Shown here: positions 35,931-44,769 of the stretch, piece after piece | Layout of the letters: each line of letters begins with the position of its first letter | Position numbering within the stretch: the stretch's first letter is position 1 | Source of the DNA: Candidatus Latescibacterota bacterium | GTDB taxonomy: Bacteria > Latescibacterota > UBA2968 > UBA8231 | Length of the DNA stretch: 45,555 nucleotides | Direction: 5' to 3' | Assembly: GCA_016187725.1 (NCBI GenBank) | Contig: JACPJE010000177.1 | Location: 1 to 45,555, forward strand | Position numbers and translations under genes: made by a program | The notes under the pieces: model-generated | Seen by the model: the letters and a program-made list of their open reading frames with translations, nothing else | Told to the model about the DNA's origin: nothing | Databases searched by the model: none

Positions 35931-36638
35931 GTGACCAACCTCAGCCGCTTGTCGAAGTTGCTCGCCCTCTTCCTGCGCCACCGGCCCGAGGAGGCCGGCC
36001 TGCGGATGGACCCCTATGGCTACGTGCCGCTGGGCGAGGTGCTCAAGGCCGTGCAGGAACGCTACCCAGAGGTGAGGGAGGCCGATATCCACCAACTGGT
36101 CGAGGGCCCCCCCCCCCCGCGCTTCGAGATCGGCGAAGGGGGAATCAGGGCTCTCTACGGGCACAGTTTCTTCGTGGAGATGGACGGCGAGCCGGCCCAG
36201 GTGCCCGAGTTGCTCTACATGGGATGTCTGCGCAAGGAGGTGCAGCGCTTCCGCACCGAGGGGATCAAGCCGGTCGACCGCTACTATGTCCATCTCTCCC
36301 TGACCCGGGAGTCCGCCGCCGAGCGCAGCCACCAGCCCGGGGACCCCTGCGTGATCGAGATTCTGGCCGGCCAGGCCCGGGCCGCCGGACTCAGCTTCTA
36401 CCGGCGGGGCGAGGTGATCCTGACCCGGGGAATCCCGGTCCAGTTCGTCGGCGAATCCCACGAAGTGGACCTGCCGCCATCGTCCAGGCCATCGCCCAGG
36501 CCATCGCCCAGACCGTCTTCAGGAGCGTCGTCCAGGCCGTCTGCAGAAGCGGTGGCCGGGCACCGGGCCGCCCCCCGCGCTGCGGAGCCGGCACCCGCCT
36601 TTGGCCGCCGGCCGCGCAAGGCGACTGGCAGGCGCTGA
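35931..36638 (+). CDS. kptA: RNA 2'-phosphotransferase (Tpt1/KptA family)
   Basis: A 235-residue protein. The catalytic tetrad fits: R16-H17 (LRHRP), R73 (IRALYGHS) and R158 (FYRRGEVILT). The VHLS motif is at 120-123. However, the usual YHGT motif reads YMGC (96-99), losing a histidine that contacts NAD+. The enzyme transfers an internal RNA 2'-phosphate to NAD+; its bacterial role is unclear. After about residue 178 there is a Ser/Pro/Arg-rich tail built on a 12-base tandem repeat (SRPSPRPSPRPS). A run of twelve C (36107-36118) encodes four prolines at 60-63. Start codon is GTG at 35931, after AGAAAGGA. Confidence 0.8.
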   Translation: MTNLSRLSKLLALFLRHRPEEAGLRMDPYGYVPLGEVLKAVQERYPEVREADIHQLVEGPPPPRFEIGEGGIRALYGHSFFVEMDGEPAQVPELLYMGCLRKEVQRFRTEGIKPVDRYYVHLSLTRESAAERSHQPGDPCVIEILAGQARAAGLSFYRRGEVILTRGIPVQFVGESHEVDLPPSSRPSPRPSPRPSSGASSRPSAEAVAGHRAAPRAAEPAPAFGRRPRKATGRR

Positions 36639-36705
36639 GCGCGCTGCCGGTCATGCTGCAGGCGCCTGAGCTGGTCGGGCGCGGAAGGCCGGAAAGAGCC
36701 GATCC

Positions 36706-39700
36706 ATGGCCCAGTACGAAGTAACCCTCAGGGACTACTGGCGCATCATGCGCCGGCGCAAGGGGATCGTGATCTTCACCGTCTTGCTGCTGGGCGGCTT
36801 CAGTTTTCTGATCGCCCATATATATAAGCCCATCCCCATCTACAAGGCGACCGCCAAGGTCCAAATCAACACCTCGGAAAGCATAAACGCCCTCAACGCC
36901 CAGTACCTCGGCTACGCCGGTGGTGGAGGTACGGACCAGCTCGAGACCCAGCGCTCCATCATCACCAGCTTCCCGGTGATCCGCATCGCTGCTGAGCGGC
37001 TGGGTCTATTCGCCCGTAGCACCACCAAAGAAGACTCGACCCGAGAGGTGCTTCTTCTGGAGAGCCTGATTCAGACCAGCCAGGAAGGCTATACCAACAT
37101 CATCGGTATCGAAGCCACCGGTCTAACCCCGGATGAGGCCCGGGAGCGGGCCGATGTAATGGCCGAGGCCTACACTGCATACAGCAACGACCAGAAGAAC
37201 GAAAAAGCGAAAAGACACCTCGCCTTTGTCGAGGGGCAGCGCGCCAATGAGCGCCTGGCCCTGGCTAGCGCTGAGGATTCGCTCAAAGCATACCGCCAGG
37301 AGTCCCAACTGGTCTCCCTCGACGCCCAGGCCAGCGTCATGCTCACCCAGATCACCACCCTCAAGAGTACCGTCAATCAGCTGACGCAGGATGTACAGGG
37401 CATTGCGGTCATGGAACGGGAGATGGGGGAGAGAAAGGGACTCTCCGAGCGGGCCATGCAAGGGGTGTCCCGCACCCGGGTGGGGGATGCTTTCATGGGC
37501 CTCGCCCAGCAGGCCAATGCCCTGCTGCTGGAGCGCAACACCCTGCTGGTGCAGTATACCGAGAAACACCCCAAGATCGAGCAGCTTCAGGTGAAGATCG
37601 ACGAGTTGAACAGGAGCATGAAGGAGGAACTGCAGTCGCGCCATCAGGTGCTCGTCCGCGAATTGGCAGCGACGAAGGACCTGCTGGTCAAGGCACAGCA
37701 GGAGTACGACCAGTTGCCGGCCAAGGGTTTGGAACTGGCCCGGTTACAGCGGGTGGTGACCCTGCGCCAGCAAATAGTGGGGGTGTTGGAGGAAGAGTAC
37801 CAGAACGCCAAGATACGCGAAGCAGACAAGGCCGAGGATGTGATCGTCCTGCAAAGGGCCGTGACCCCACGCGATCAGACCAACGCCCAGGATCCCACAC
37901 AGCGGGCCCTGATGGGGTTGATCCTCGGCCTGGTGCTGGGCATTGTCTTCGCGGTGGTGGCCGAGTCGCTGGACACCTCCATCGGCACGGTGGAGGACGT
38001 CCAGGAATACACCGGTTCCCAGGTGGTGGGCATCATCCCCTACATCGACATCGACGATGTGCGAGCCTCGCTGCGCCGGCGGGGCCTGGACGTGAGCGAC
38101 GAGAAGACCGTCCAGCGCAAGGCACAGTTAGTGGTCTTTTTCGATCACCAGTCGACCATGGCCGAGTCCTACCGCACCCTGCGCACCAATATCGAGTTCG
38201 TGACCGTCGAGAAAGGGGTCAAGTGCCTGATGGTCACCAGCTCGATGATGCGCGAGGGCAAGAGCACCACCATCGCCAACCTGGCGATGACCATGGCCCA
38301 GTTGGGTAAGCGCACCCTGTTGGTGGACTGCGATCTGCGCAAACCCACCTTGGCCAGGCTCTTCGGCCTGGACAAGGAACCGGGGATGACCGAGGTGATC
38401 GTCGGCAACTACGACTGGCACCAGGTGATCCGCACGGTCACCGACATCGTCACCGGGGGCATGGGTATGGAGGACATCCTCCAGACCCAGGGGATCAGCA
38501 ACCTGCACATCATCCCCAGCGGCTCGATTCCGCCCAACCCGGCCGAATTGCTCAACTCGCGGCGGATGAGCGAGTTCATCGCCGAGGTACGCGAGGCCTA
38601 CGACGTAGTGCTCCTCGATTCGCCCCCTGCCCTCCAAGTCACCGACGCTGCCATCCTCGGCAAGAAGGTGGACGGGGCGCTGATGGTCTACAAGGTGGGT
38701 GAGGTTCCCCGCACCTCGCTGAAGCGTTCCACCGCACTGCTCAAGAGCGTGCAGATCGAACTCCTGGGGATCGTGCTCAATGGGCTCCACGCCGACGTGA
38801 GCGCCGAGTACCAGGATCTGGGCTACTACTCTTATTACGGGTACGGCAGTGAGACCAAGAGTCGACCGCGCACCGTCAGGGAGAAGGTCGAGGATAGGTT
38901 CCGCAAGCTGAAAAACCGGCTGACCAACCAGGAGGAGGGGCAGGCTGTGGCGGCCCCTGAGGCCGAGGACCTGGGCGACGAAGACGAGGATGAGGACCAG
39001 GATCAGCCGCACTCCCGGGCCGGCAGCGCGGTGGTGGCTGCCTTGTCCCTGTTCCTGGTGGGCCTGGGCCTGGTGTGGCAGAGCGGTTACCTGGCCAAAC
39101 CGCTGGGCATGATCCCCCTCCTCGCCGATTATCCTCTCAGAGAAGATCAGGCCTTGCCACCGGCCCAGCCGCCTGCAGTCCAGGAGCCAGTCGGCTCTCC
39201 CGAAGTGAGCAACGCGCGCCAGGGCGCAATCCCAGAAGAAAACACCACCCTAGTCCCTGAGGAAGGCCTGGCCCAGGAAGGCGAGGCCGGTTTGCAGGCC
39301 GAAGCCCCACCCGAGAGTCTTCCCGAAGAGGAACCGCCGGCCACCGTGGCGCCGGTTCCAGCGCCACCCGCCAAGACGGCGCGCAGCGCCACCCCGTCGT
39401 CGGCCCAGGCTGGGGCAAAGCCGCAGCCCTATGTCATCCATGTGGCCTCCTATCCTCCCGACAGCCAGTGGGCACCGCGCACCTTGCAGCGCTTGAGAGC
39501 GAAGAATCTGGAAGCCTTCCTGTCGCCGGTGGTGGTGAAGGGCCAGCCCTACCGGCGCCTGCTGGTGGGGAGTTTCTCCAGCTCCGCGGCAGCGCGCCGC
39601 CGCGCCGGGCAGTTGCAGCAGCAGGGCTTGCTGGAAAAATACAAAGTCCTCCGCCTCCCCTACACGGTTGAGTTGGCCAGTATTTCGACCCCAGCCCAGG

Positions 39701-39867
39701 CCCGCGAGGCGTTGAAGGATCTGGGCAAAAAGGGGGAGAGCGCTTATGTGCAGCCCCTCGCAGATGCAGGGGCCAGGTTGTTAGCCGGCGCTTTTGAGAA
39801 CGCCGAGGCGGCACAGCGCTTCCTAGAGACCGAAGCCGGCGGGGCAGGGCGGGTAGTGCCGCGCTGA
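36706..39867 (+). CDS. Wzz/BY-kinase polysaccharide autokinase with extra TM and two SPOR domains
   Basis: A 1053-residue protein. A first membrane helix (about 21-40) leads to a periplasmic Wzz domain with long coiled coils. A second helix lies at about 400-420. The BY-kinase follows, with Walker A near 511-522 (SSMMREGKSTT), Walker A' near 537 (LLVDCDLRKP) and Walker B near 633 (VVLLDSPP). A tyrosine cluster for autophosphorylation stands at about 705-714 (GYYSYYGYG). Unusually, the chain goes on: a third membrane helix (about 774-792), a Pro/Glu-rich linker (about 800-903), and two SPOR-like repeats (about 907-984, starting YVIHVASYPP, and 985-1045, starting YTVELASIS). The predicted order puts the SPOR repeats in the periplasm, where SPOR binds denuded septal glycans. 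It should control polysaccharide chain length and export, with the Wza-like protein at 14861. Confidence 0.9.
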   Translation: MAQYEVTLRDYWRIMRRRKGIVIFTVLLLGGFSFLIAHIYKPIPIYKATAKVQINTSESINALNAQYLGYAGGGGTDQLETQRSIITSFPVIRIAAERLGLFARSTTKEDSTREVLLLESLIQTSQEGYTNIIGIEATGLTPDEARERADVMAEAYTAYSNDQKNEKAKRHLAFVEGQRANERLALASAEDSLKAYRQESQLVSLDAQASVMLTQITTLKSTVNQLTQDVQGIAVMEREMGERKGLSERAMQGVSRTRVGDAFMGLAQQANALLLERNTLLVQYTEKHPKIEQLQVKIDELNRSMKEELQSRHQVLVRELAATKDLLVKAQQEYDQLPAKGLELARLQRVVTLRQQIVGVLEEEYQNAKIREADKAEDVIVLQRAVTPRDQTNAQDPTQRALMGLILGLVLGIVFAVVAESLDTSIGTVEDVQEYTGSQVVGIIPYIDIDDVRASLRRRGLDVSDEKTVQRKAQLVVFFDHQSTMAESYRTLRTNIEFVTVEKGVKCLMVTSSMMREGKSTTIANLAMTMAQLGKRTLLVDCDLRKPTLARLFGLDKEPGMTEVIVGNYDWHQVIRTVTDIVTGGMGMEDILQTQGISNLHIIPSGSIPPNPAELLNSRRMSEFIAEVREAYDVVLLDSPPALQVTDAAILGKKVDGALMVYKVGEVPRTSLKRSTALLKSVQIELLGIVLNGLHADVSAEYQDLGYYSYYGYGSETKSRPRTVREKVEDRFRKLKNRLTNQEEGQAVAAPEAEDLGDEDEDEDQDQPHSRAGSAVVAALSLFLVGLGLVWQSGYLAKPLGMIPLLADYPLREDQALPPAQPPAVQEPVGSPEVSNARQGAIPEENTTLVPEEGLAQEGEAGLQAEAPPESLPEEEPPATVAPVPAPPAKTARSATPSSAQAGAKPQPYVIHVASYPPDSQWAPRTLQRLRAKNLEAFLSPVVVKGQPYRRLLVGSFSSSAAARRRAGQLQQQGLLEKYKVLRLPYTVELASISTPAQAREALKDLGKKGESAYVQPLADAGARLLAGAFENAEAAQRFLETEAGGAGRVVPR

Positions 39868-39906
39868 ACCTGGCCGGCGACGCCTTTCAGTTCACCCTCA
39901 GGGCCT

Positions 39907-41337
39907 ATGCTCACAACCCCTACTGCGCCCAGACACCGGACCCGGACCCGGACCCGCGACTTCACTTACCAGTCCCATACCACCTTCTTCCTGGTTATCA
40001 CGGTGTTCTGCCTGGCCCTCGCTACCGCCCTGGCCAGGACCCCCTTCCTGATGAGCATCGGCCTGGTCGCCGGGATCGTGATCTTCATCGTCTGCCTGGT
40101 CAACACCGAAGCCAGCATCTACGTCCTGATCTTCTCCATGCTGCTCTCCCCCGAGTTCATAATCGGCGGCCTAGGGGGTTCCAGCGCGACCACCGCCAGC
40201 CGGGGGGTGACCCTGCGCACTGAGGATCTGCTGCTGGTGGTGCTGATTTTTGCCTGGCTGGTGCGTATGGCAGTGCACAAGGATCTGGGCCTGGTGCGCG
40301 ACACCCCGCTCAACCGCCCCATCGCCTACTATGTCACGGTCTGCGTTTTTGCCACTGGGGCAGGGCTCATCCTCGGTTATGTCAGCGGGATGACCGGGTT
40401 CTTCTTTGTGCTCAAATACATCGAGTACTTCGTGGTCTATTTCGTCGCCGCCAACTACACCTCCCAGCGCTCCCAGGTCAAGCGCTACCTCGTCGCCATG
40501 ATGCTGACGGCCCTCGTCGTCAGCATCATGGCCATGGCCCAGATCCCCAGCGGGGAACGGGTTTCGGCCCCTTTTGAGGGAGAGAATGGCGAACCCAACA
40601 CCCTGGGTGGCTACCTGTTATTCATGGGCGCGGTAGTGGCCGGGTTGGCGATGAACTTGCCCCAGGCCCATCATCGCTGGCTGTTGATCGGGCTGATCGT
40701 GGTGATGCTTATCCCCTTCCTCTTTACCTTGTCGCGGTCTTCTTACCTGGGCCTGCCCCTGGTGTACCTAGCGCTGGTCTTTCTCTACAAGAAGAGGCGG
40801 TTGTTGATGATTGGCCTGATGGCCCTCTTGGCGGTGGTAGGCGCGATCATGATGCCCCAAGTTGTCGTGGACCGCATTTCCTACACCTTCAACCAAGGGG
40901 ATACTCAACAGGCACGGGTGAGGGTCGGCGCCGTCAAGCTGGATACCTCGACCTCGGAGAGGGTGATGAGTTGGCAAAATGCGCTCAGCGACGTCGCCAA
41001 AAGTCCGGTCTTTGGTTTTGGCGTAACCGGCTACGGTTTCCTGGATGCCCAGTACCCACGTGTCATGGTAGAGACCGGAATTCTGGGACTGGTGACCTTC
41101 TTCCTGCTCGTCTACACGGCTTTCAAGGTGTGCATGCAAGTCTTCCGCAACGCCGGTGACCCGCTTTACCGCGGGTTGGCTATGGGAACGGTAGCCGGTC
41201 TGGTCGGACTGATGGCCCACGGGGTGGGTTCCAACACCTTCATCATCGTCCGCATCATGGAGCCTTTTTGGCTGGTGGTGGGCATAGTGGTGAGCATCTC
41301 AAAGATGGACCCGGGGGAACAGGTAGCCCCGGCGTGA
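39907..41337 (+). CDS. O-antigen polymerase/ligase-like membrane protein (Wzy family)
   Basis: A 476-residue protein with about 11-12 hydrophobic helices and a short basic N-terminus containing RTRTRTR (made by a repeated CGGACC unit). A larger loop around 320-370 carries residues typical of the Wzy_C/O-antigen ligase group (SERVMSWQNALSDVAKSPVFGFGVTGYG in pieces). It probably polymerises undecaprenyl-linked repeat units or ligates glycan. It follows the SPOR-tailed kinase by 39 bases and overlaps the small gene at 41334 (GTGA). Confidence 0.85.
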   Translation: MLTTPTAPRHRTRTRTRDFTYQSHTTFFLVITVFCLALATALARTPFLMSIGLVAGIVIFIVCLVNTEASIYVLIFSMLLSPEFIIGGLGGSSATTASRGVTLRTEDLLLVVLIFAWLVRMAVHKDLGLVRDTPLNRPIAYYVTVCVFATGAGLILGYVSGMTGFFFVLKYIEYFVVYFVAANYTSQRSQVKRYLVAMMLTALVVSIMAMAQIPSGERVSAPFEGENGEPNTLGGYLLFMGAVVAGLAMNLPQAHHRWLLIGLIVVMLIPFLFTLSRSSYLGLPLVYLALVFLYKKRRLLMIGLMALLAVVGAIMMPQVVVDRISYTFNQGDTQQARVRVGAVKLDTSTSERVMSWQNALSDVAKSPVFGFGVTGYGFLDAQYPRVMVETGILGLVTFFLLVYTAFKVCMQVFRNAGDPLYRGLAMGTVAGLVGLMAHGVGSNTFIIVRIMEPFWLVVGIVVSISKMDPGEQVAPA

Positions 41338-41471
41338 GCCTGCAACAGAAAATAGGCCTGGCCCTGGCCTTTCTGGGCATGGCCTCCAGCTGCCTGGTCT
41401 CCTTCCTGGCCGACCTGGGGCTGATGCGCCTGAGCGCGTTCGAACTGGTGCGAGGCAGAACAGATGGCTGA
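41334..41471 (+). CDS. Small single-span membrane protein in the polysaccharide operon
   Basis: A 45-residue frame. GTG at 41334 overlaps the polymerase stop by four bases, and its own stop overlaps the start of the next gene (ATG at 41464) by eight. It has one hydrophobic segment (about residues 6-28, GLALAFLGMASSCLVSFLA) and a charged tail (ELVRGRTDG). Overlap at both ends is good evidence that it is translated, but no family is recognisable in so short a protein. It might also be only a coupling frame. Confidence 0.5.
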   Translation: MSLQQKIGLALAFLGMASSCLVSFLADLGLMRLSAFELVRGRTDG

Positions 41472-42603
41472 AGGGCTCAGGGTCGAGATGATGGAGACCG
41501 GTGGGTGGGGTGGCATCCACCACTATGTCTACGGCTTGTGCAACGCCCTGGCTGCCGAACCGCTGGACGTGGTATGGTTGACCCACGAGCAGCACGAGCT
41601 GAAGGAAAGGCCCCATCTCTTTCCCCTGGTCCACGTGTTCAGACGGGAAAACTACCTGCGCACCCTGGGCCGGCTGTGGTGGCGCTGGCGGCAGCGCCGG
41701 CCCCATATCCTGCACATCCAGTCCCTGTTGGCCCCCCGCAAGGAGGTGCTGCTCTTCGCCCTGTGCCGATGGTTGGGTATCCGGGTGGTGATGACGGTGC
41801 ACAATGTGTTGCCCCACGAGCCGCGATCCTTTGATAAGACCCTCTATAGCCTCTACTACCGCCTGGCCGATGCCCTGATCCTCCACTCGGAACAGAACCG
41901 CTGCCAACTGCTGGAAATGGTTCCCAAACTGGACAAGCGCCGGTTGCACGTGGTCGAACTCGGAAACTACGAACATTTCCGGGACCTGGAGTTGGACCGC
42001 CAGACCGCACGTCGGCAGCTGGGTCTGCCCCCGCAGGCGCAGGTGGTGCTCTTCTTCGGGGCCCTGCGCCCGTACAAGGGCGTCGATCTGCTCATCGAGG
42101 CGGTGGGGCCGGTGCGCCGGGCCTGCCCGGCGGCGCTCTTCGTGGTAGCTGGGCATGTGCTGGTCGGCGAAGGGGCCCAGTACGAAAGGCAGGCGGCGGC
42201 CCTGGGGCTGAGGTCTGAGGATCTGGAACTGCGCTTCTCCTACCTGAGCACCGCCCATGCCGTTGCCTATGTATGCGCCAGCGATCTGGTAGTGCTTCCT
42301 TATCGGGAGATTTCCCAGAGCGCGGTGCTCTTGTGGGCCTATTCCTTTGGCCGGCCGGTGCTGGCCACCCGGGTGGGCTCCTTCCCCGAGTGCATCGAGG
42401 AGGGCCGCAGCGGCTGGCTGGTGGACAAGGAGGATGTGGCCGGCCTGCAGCAGACGCTGATCCGCATCCTGCAGGATCCCGAGGGGTTGACCCGGGCGGG
42501 GATCTATGCCCGCCAGCTCTCCGACACTCGTTTCGGTTGGGCTGATTCCGCCCGCAATACCGTCCGGATCTACGCGGAGGTCGTCGGAGGCGGTCGGCCG
42601 TGA
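41464..42603 (+). CDS. GT4-family glycosyltransferase
   Basis: A 379-residue GT-B enzyme. The N-terminal domain has GGWGGIHHYVYGL and HIQSLLAPRKE; the C-terminal domain has VVLFFGALRPYKGVDLLIEA, then VLPYREISQSAVLLWAYSFGRPVLAT (in pieces) with the expected acidic residue replaced around EISQS. FPECIEEGRSGWLV closes the nucleotide-sugar site. It adds a sugar to the lipid-linked repeat unit in the cytoplasm; donor unknown. The 148 bases after it (42604-42751) hold no gene; a weak hairpin (CCACC...GGTGATGG) is seen near 42627. Confidence 0.9.
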   Translation: MAEGLRVEMMETGGWGGIHHYVYGLCNALAAEPLDVVWLTHEQHELKERPHLFPLVHVFRRENYLRTLGRLWWRWRQRRPHILHIQSLLAPRKEVLLFALCRWLGIRVVMTVHNVLPHEPRSFDKTLYSLYYRLADALILHSEQNRCQLLEMVPKLDKRRLHVVELGNYEHFRDLELDRQTARRQLGLPPQAQVVLFFGALRPYKGVDLLIEAVGPVRRACPAALFVVAGHVLVGEGAQYERQAAALGLRSEDLELRFSYLSTAHAVAYVCASDLVVLPYREISQSAVLLWAYSFGRPVLATRVGSFPECIEEGRSGWLVDKEDVAGLQQTLIRILQDPEGLTRAGIYARQLSDTRFGWADSARNTVRIYAEVVGGGRP

Positions 42604-42751
42604 AGCAGGTGTTCTTCTTGGACCGCCACCGCTTTTGGTGATGGCCCTGTAACGGGGATAGGTTCTGTTTGAGGTCACCAAAGGTGTTTGGGAGGTACCC
42701 GAAAGCTGAGCAACTCATCCATCCCGAGTTTGAGAATTAGCCACTGGTGAT

Positions 42752-43270
42752 TTATGGAGGGCTAAGTCCACTAGCTTTCAAGAATTGTTGGGGATCCAGC
42801 CCCACCGCCGCGAAGATTTCTTGCACCTCGGGATCGAGCTGATTCAGACTCCAGAAGAGGTTTCCGATCTGGGGGAAGTAGACTTCGGTAATCCGGAGCT
42901 GTTTGACCGTTTTCAACGCCTTGTGCGGCGTCAGCTCAAGGTCTTTAGCCTGTAGCAGCAGCTTCAACAGGTTGCGCAAGCACAGGGCCAGATGGCAGAT
43001 GAAGACGTGGGCTTTGATTCGTTGGGGGCGGTAGTGAAAGACGGGGCGTAGGCTGAGGGGGCCTTTGATGGTGGCAAAAGCGGATTCGGCGGTATTCTTG
43101 GTGCGGTACTGGCAGAGCAGCTCCTTGGCGCTCAACTCGGGGCGGTCGGTAATCAGGGCAAAGCGCCCATCGCGGTGTTCGGCGTTGGCCAGGGCGCATT
43201 TCCGCGGCTGGATCTCCAGGTGAAAACGTTGCTGCCCGCGGGCCTTAGTGAAATTCTGGGAGGCAAGGAG
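42752..43270 (-). pseudogene. 5'-truncated DDE transposase (IS1634/IS4-like), C-terminal part
   Basis: About 172 residues remain from the C-terminal half of a DDE transposase. DGRFALITDRPEL and YRTKNTAESAFATIKGPL supply the third catalytic acidic residue (Glu in TAES). RPVFHYRPQRIKAHVFICHLAL follows, a signature of the IS1634-type group, then a helical tail. The N-terminal region with the first two catalytic Asp residues is missing; the frame runs into the adjacent glycosyltransferase gene at about 43270-43306. No terminal inverted repeats were recognised. It is an inactive remnant. Confidence 0.75.
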
Positions 43271-43278
43271 GACAACTG

Positions 43279-44769
43279 ATGGAACTCGGCGGTAGGATTG
43301 ACGCACCGAAACAGCGTGGATTCTTGGTTCTCGCTGTCGCGGTGGCCATAGGGTTGGCGTTGCGCCTGGCGGTTGTCCAGGTTCCTCGGTGTATCAATAC
43401 GGATGGGGTGTATTTTGTCCAACTAACTGAGCAGATTGCGGCGGGAGGCAGTTGGTTTCACCCCACAGTGGCTATTACCCCAGGCTACTCGGCGCTGATC
43501 GTAGCTATACACGCAGTGCTTGGAGGTTCGTTTGAGCAGATCGCATGCTACCTTTCCGTGTTCAGTGGTGCCCTAGCCATAATTTCAGCATGGTTTGTGT
43601 GGCGTAGGTTTTTTGGTGAGGAGGCAGCAGGCTTTTCCTGTCTGTTGCTGGCAGTGGGGCCTTTGTCTGTGCAATATGGCAGTGGGGTATTTTACGAGCC
43701 CTTGAGCCTGCTCGGCCTAATCACCGGTTTTGCTCTGTGGGTACGGCTGGAAAAGGGAGGGAGTTGGATTTGGGGTGGAGGGGTGGGGCTTTGTTGGGGA
43801 GCGGTGGCGTGGATGAAACCAGAAGTCTTGCTCTGGAGTGCCTTAGGAGGAATTGTTACAGCGCGCCGGCAGCTCAGAGTAGGTATATTGTTGGTTGGGG
43901 TGACCGGGCTAATCTATTTGCCGTACATTCTCATGGTGCACGAGCACACAGGGAAGTGGCAGATCGCCACCAAACAAGGAGTAAATCTGCTCGTAGCCCA
44001 GGCCACTGGAGAAGCGGATTTCGGCGCCAAACTAGAACAGCTGCGCGAGGCTGGCGCACAAGGTTTAGAGAAGGGTTCGTTGCCAGGGGCCGTGGCGCTG
44101 GTGCGGCGCGCTGCCATCAATATATACCTTGTGCATCGTTATGCTATACGGGAGAGCTGGCCTCCAATATTGCTGGCTATGGTTGCCATCGGGATGTTCC
44201 TGGCCTGGCGTGGCCGGCTGCTGGGGGCTTGGCTTTGGTTCCCTATGTTGACAGCTTTGCCTCTGCTGGTGTTCCTTCTCGAAACACGCGTCTGGTACAC
44301 GATATTCGTCATGGTATCAGGGGTGGCAGGGTTAGCCATTGCTCAAGCAGAGCGGTGGCGACGTTGGCTGTTAGTCATTGTTAGCTTGTCTTTTTTGCTC
44401 CCCGAGGCTTTGCGACCCTTGTACCGTCTAGACGCAGATGCCGCTGAGCATCAGGCGGGGATCTGGTTGAAGGCCAATGCAAGAGGCAACATATCAGTCA
44501 TGGATCGCAAGCCATTTGTCGCATACTATGCCGGGCTGCCTCAGATCTGGCCGCCGGCCCAATCAGGGCTGGAAGGCCTAAAGGGGTGTCTCCAGGGCTT
44601 TGAATCTGTAGTTCTGGTTGTAGATAATCGATATTTCAAGAGCAGCCGGCCAGAGTGGTTTGATGCGCTGAGTTGTTTGCCTCCTTGGTTGAGGGAGATT
44701 GCACATTTCGACGGTCCCGAAGGGCATAGGGTGCGCTTGTTGCTCTACGCCCGAGGGGAAGAGTCATAA
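43279..44769 (+). CDS. GT39/ArnT-like membrane glycosyltransferase
   Basis: A 496-residue protein with about 10-12 membrane helices followed by a soluble C-terminal part (about 390-496). The first extracytoplasmic loop carries NTDGVYFVQLTEQIA, with the acidic residue typical of PMT/ArnT-like GT-C enzymes that use polyprenyl-linked donors. Its GC is clearly lower and codon choice different from the cluster to its left, and it begins inside the broken transposase end, so it is probably acquired. The start at 43279 follows GGAGG. It may have replaced or modified a decorating step in the polysaccharide pathway. Its final residues lie close to the group II intron. Confidence 0.8.
   Translation: MELGGRIDAPKQRGFLVLAVAVAIGLALRLAVVQVPRCINTDGVYFVQLTEQIAAGGSWFHPTVAITPGYSALIVAIHAVLGGSFEQIACYLSVFSGALAIISAWFVWRRFFGEEAAGFSCLLLAVGPLSVQYGSGVFYEPLSLLGLITGFALWVRLEKGGSWIWGGGVGLCWGAVAWMKPEVLLWSALGGIVTARRQLRVGILLVGVTGLIYLPYILMVHEHTGKWQIATKQGVNLLVAQATGEADFGAKLEQLREAGAQGLEKGSLPGAVALVRRAAINIYLVHRYAIRESWPPILLAMVAIGMFLAWRGRLLGAWLWFPMLTALPLLVFLLETRVWYTIFVMVSGVAGLAIAQAERWRRWLLVIVSLSFLLPEALRPLYRLDADAAEHQAGIWLKANARGNISVMDRKPFVAYYAGLPQIWPPAQSGLEGLKGCLQGFESVVLVVDNRYFKSSRPEWFDALSCLPPWLREIAHFDGPEGHRVRLLLYARGEES

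Noticed and set aside
36480..36545. Short direct repeats as a CRISPR or regulatory array
   Set aside because: They are 12-base tandem units without spacers, inside the kptA frame, encoding RPSP repeats.
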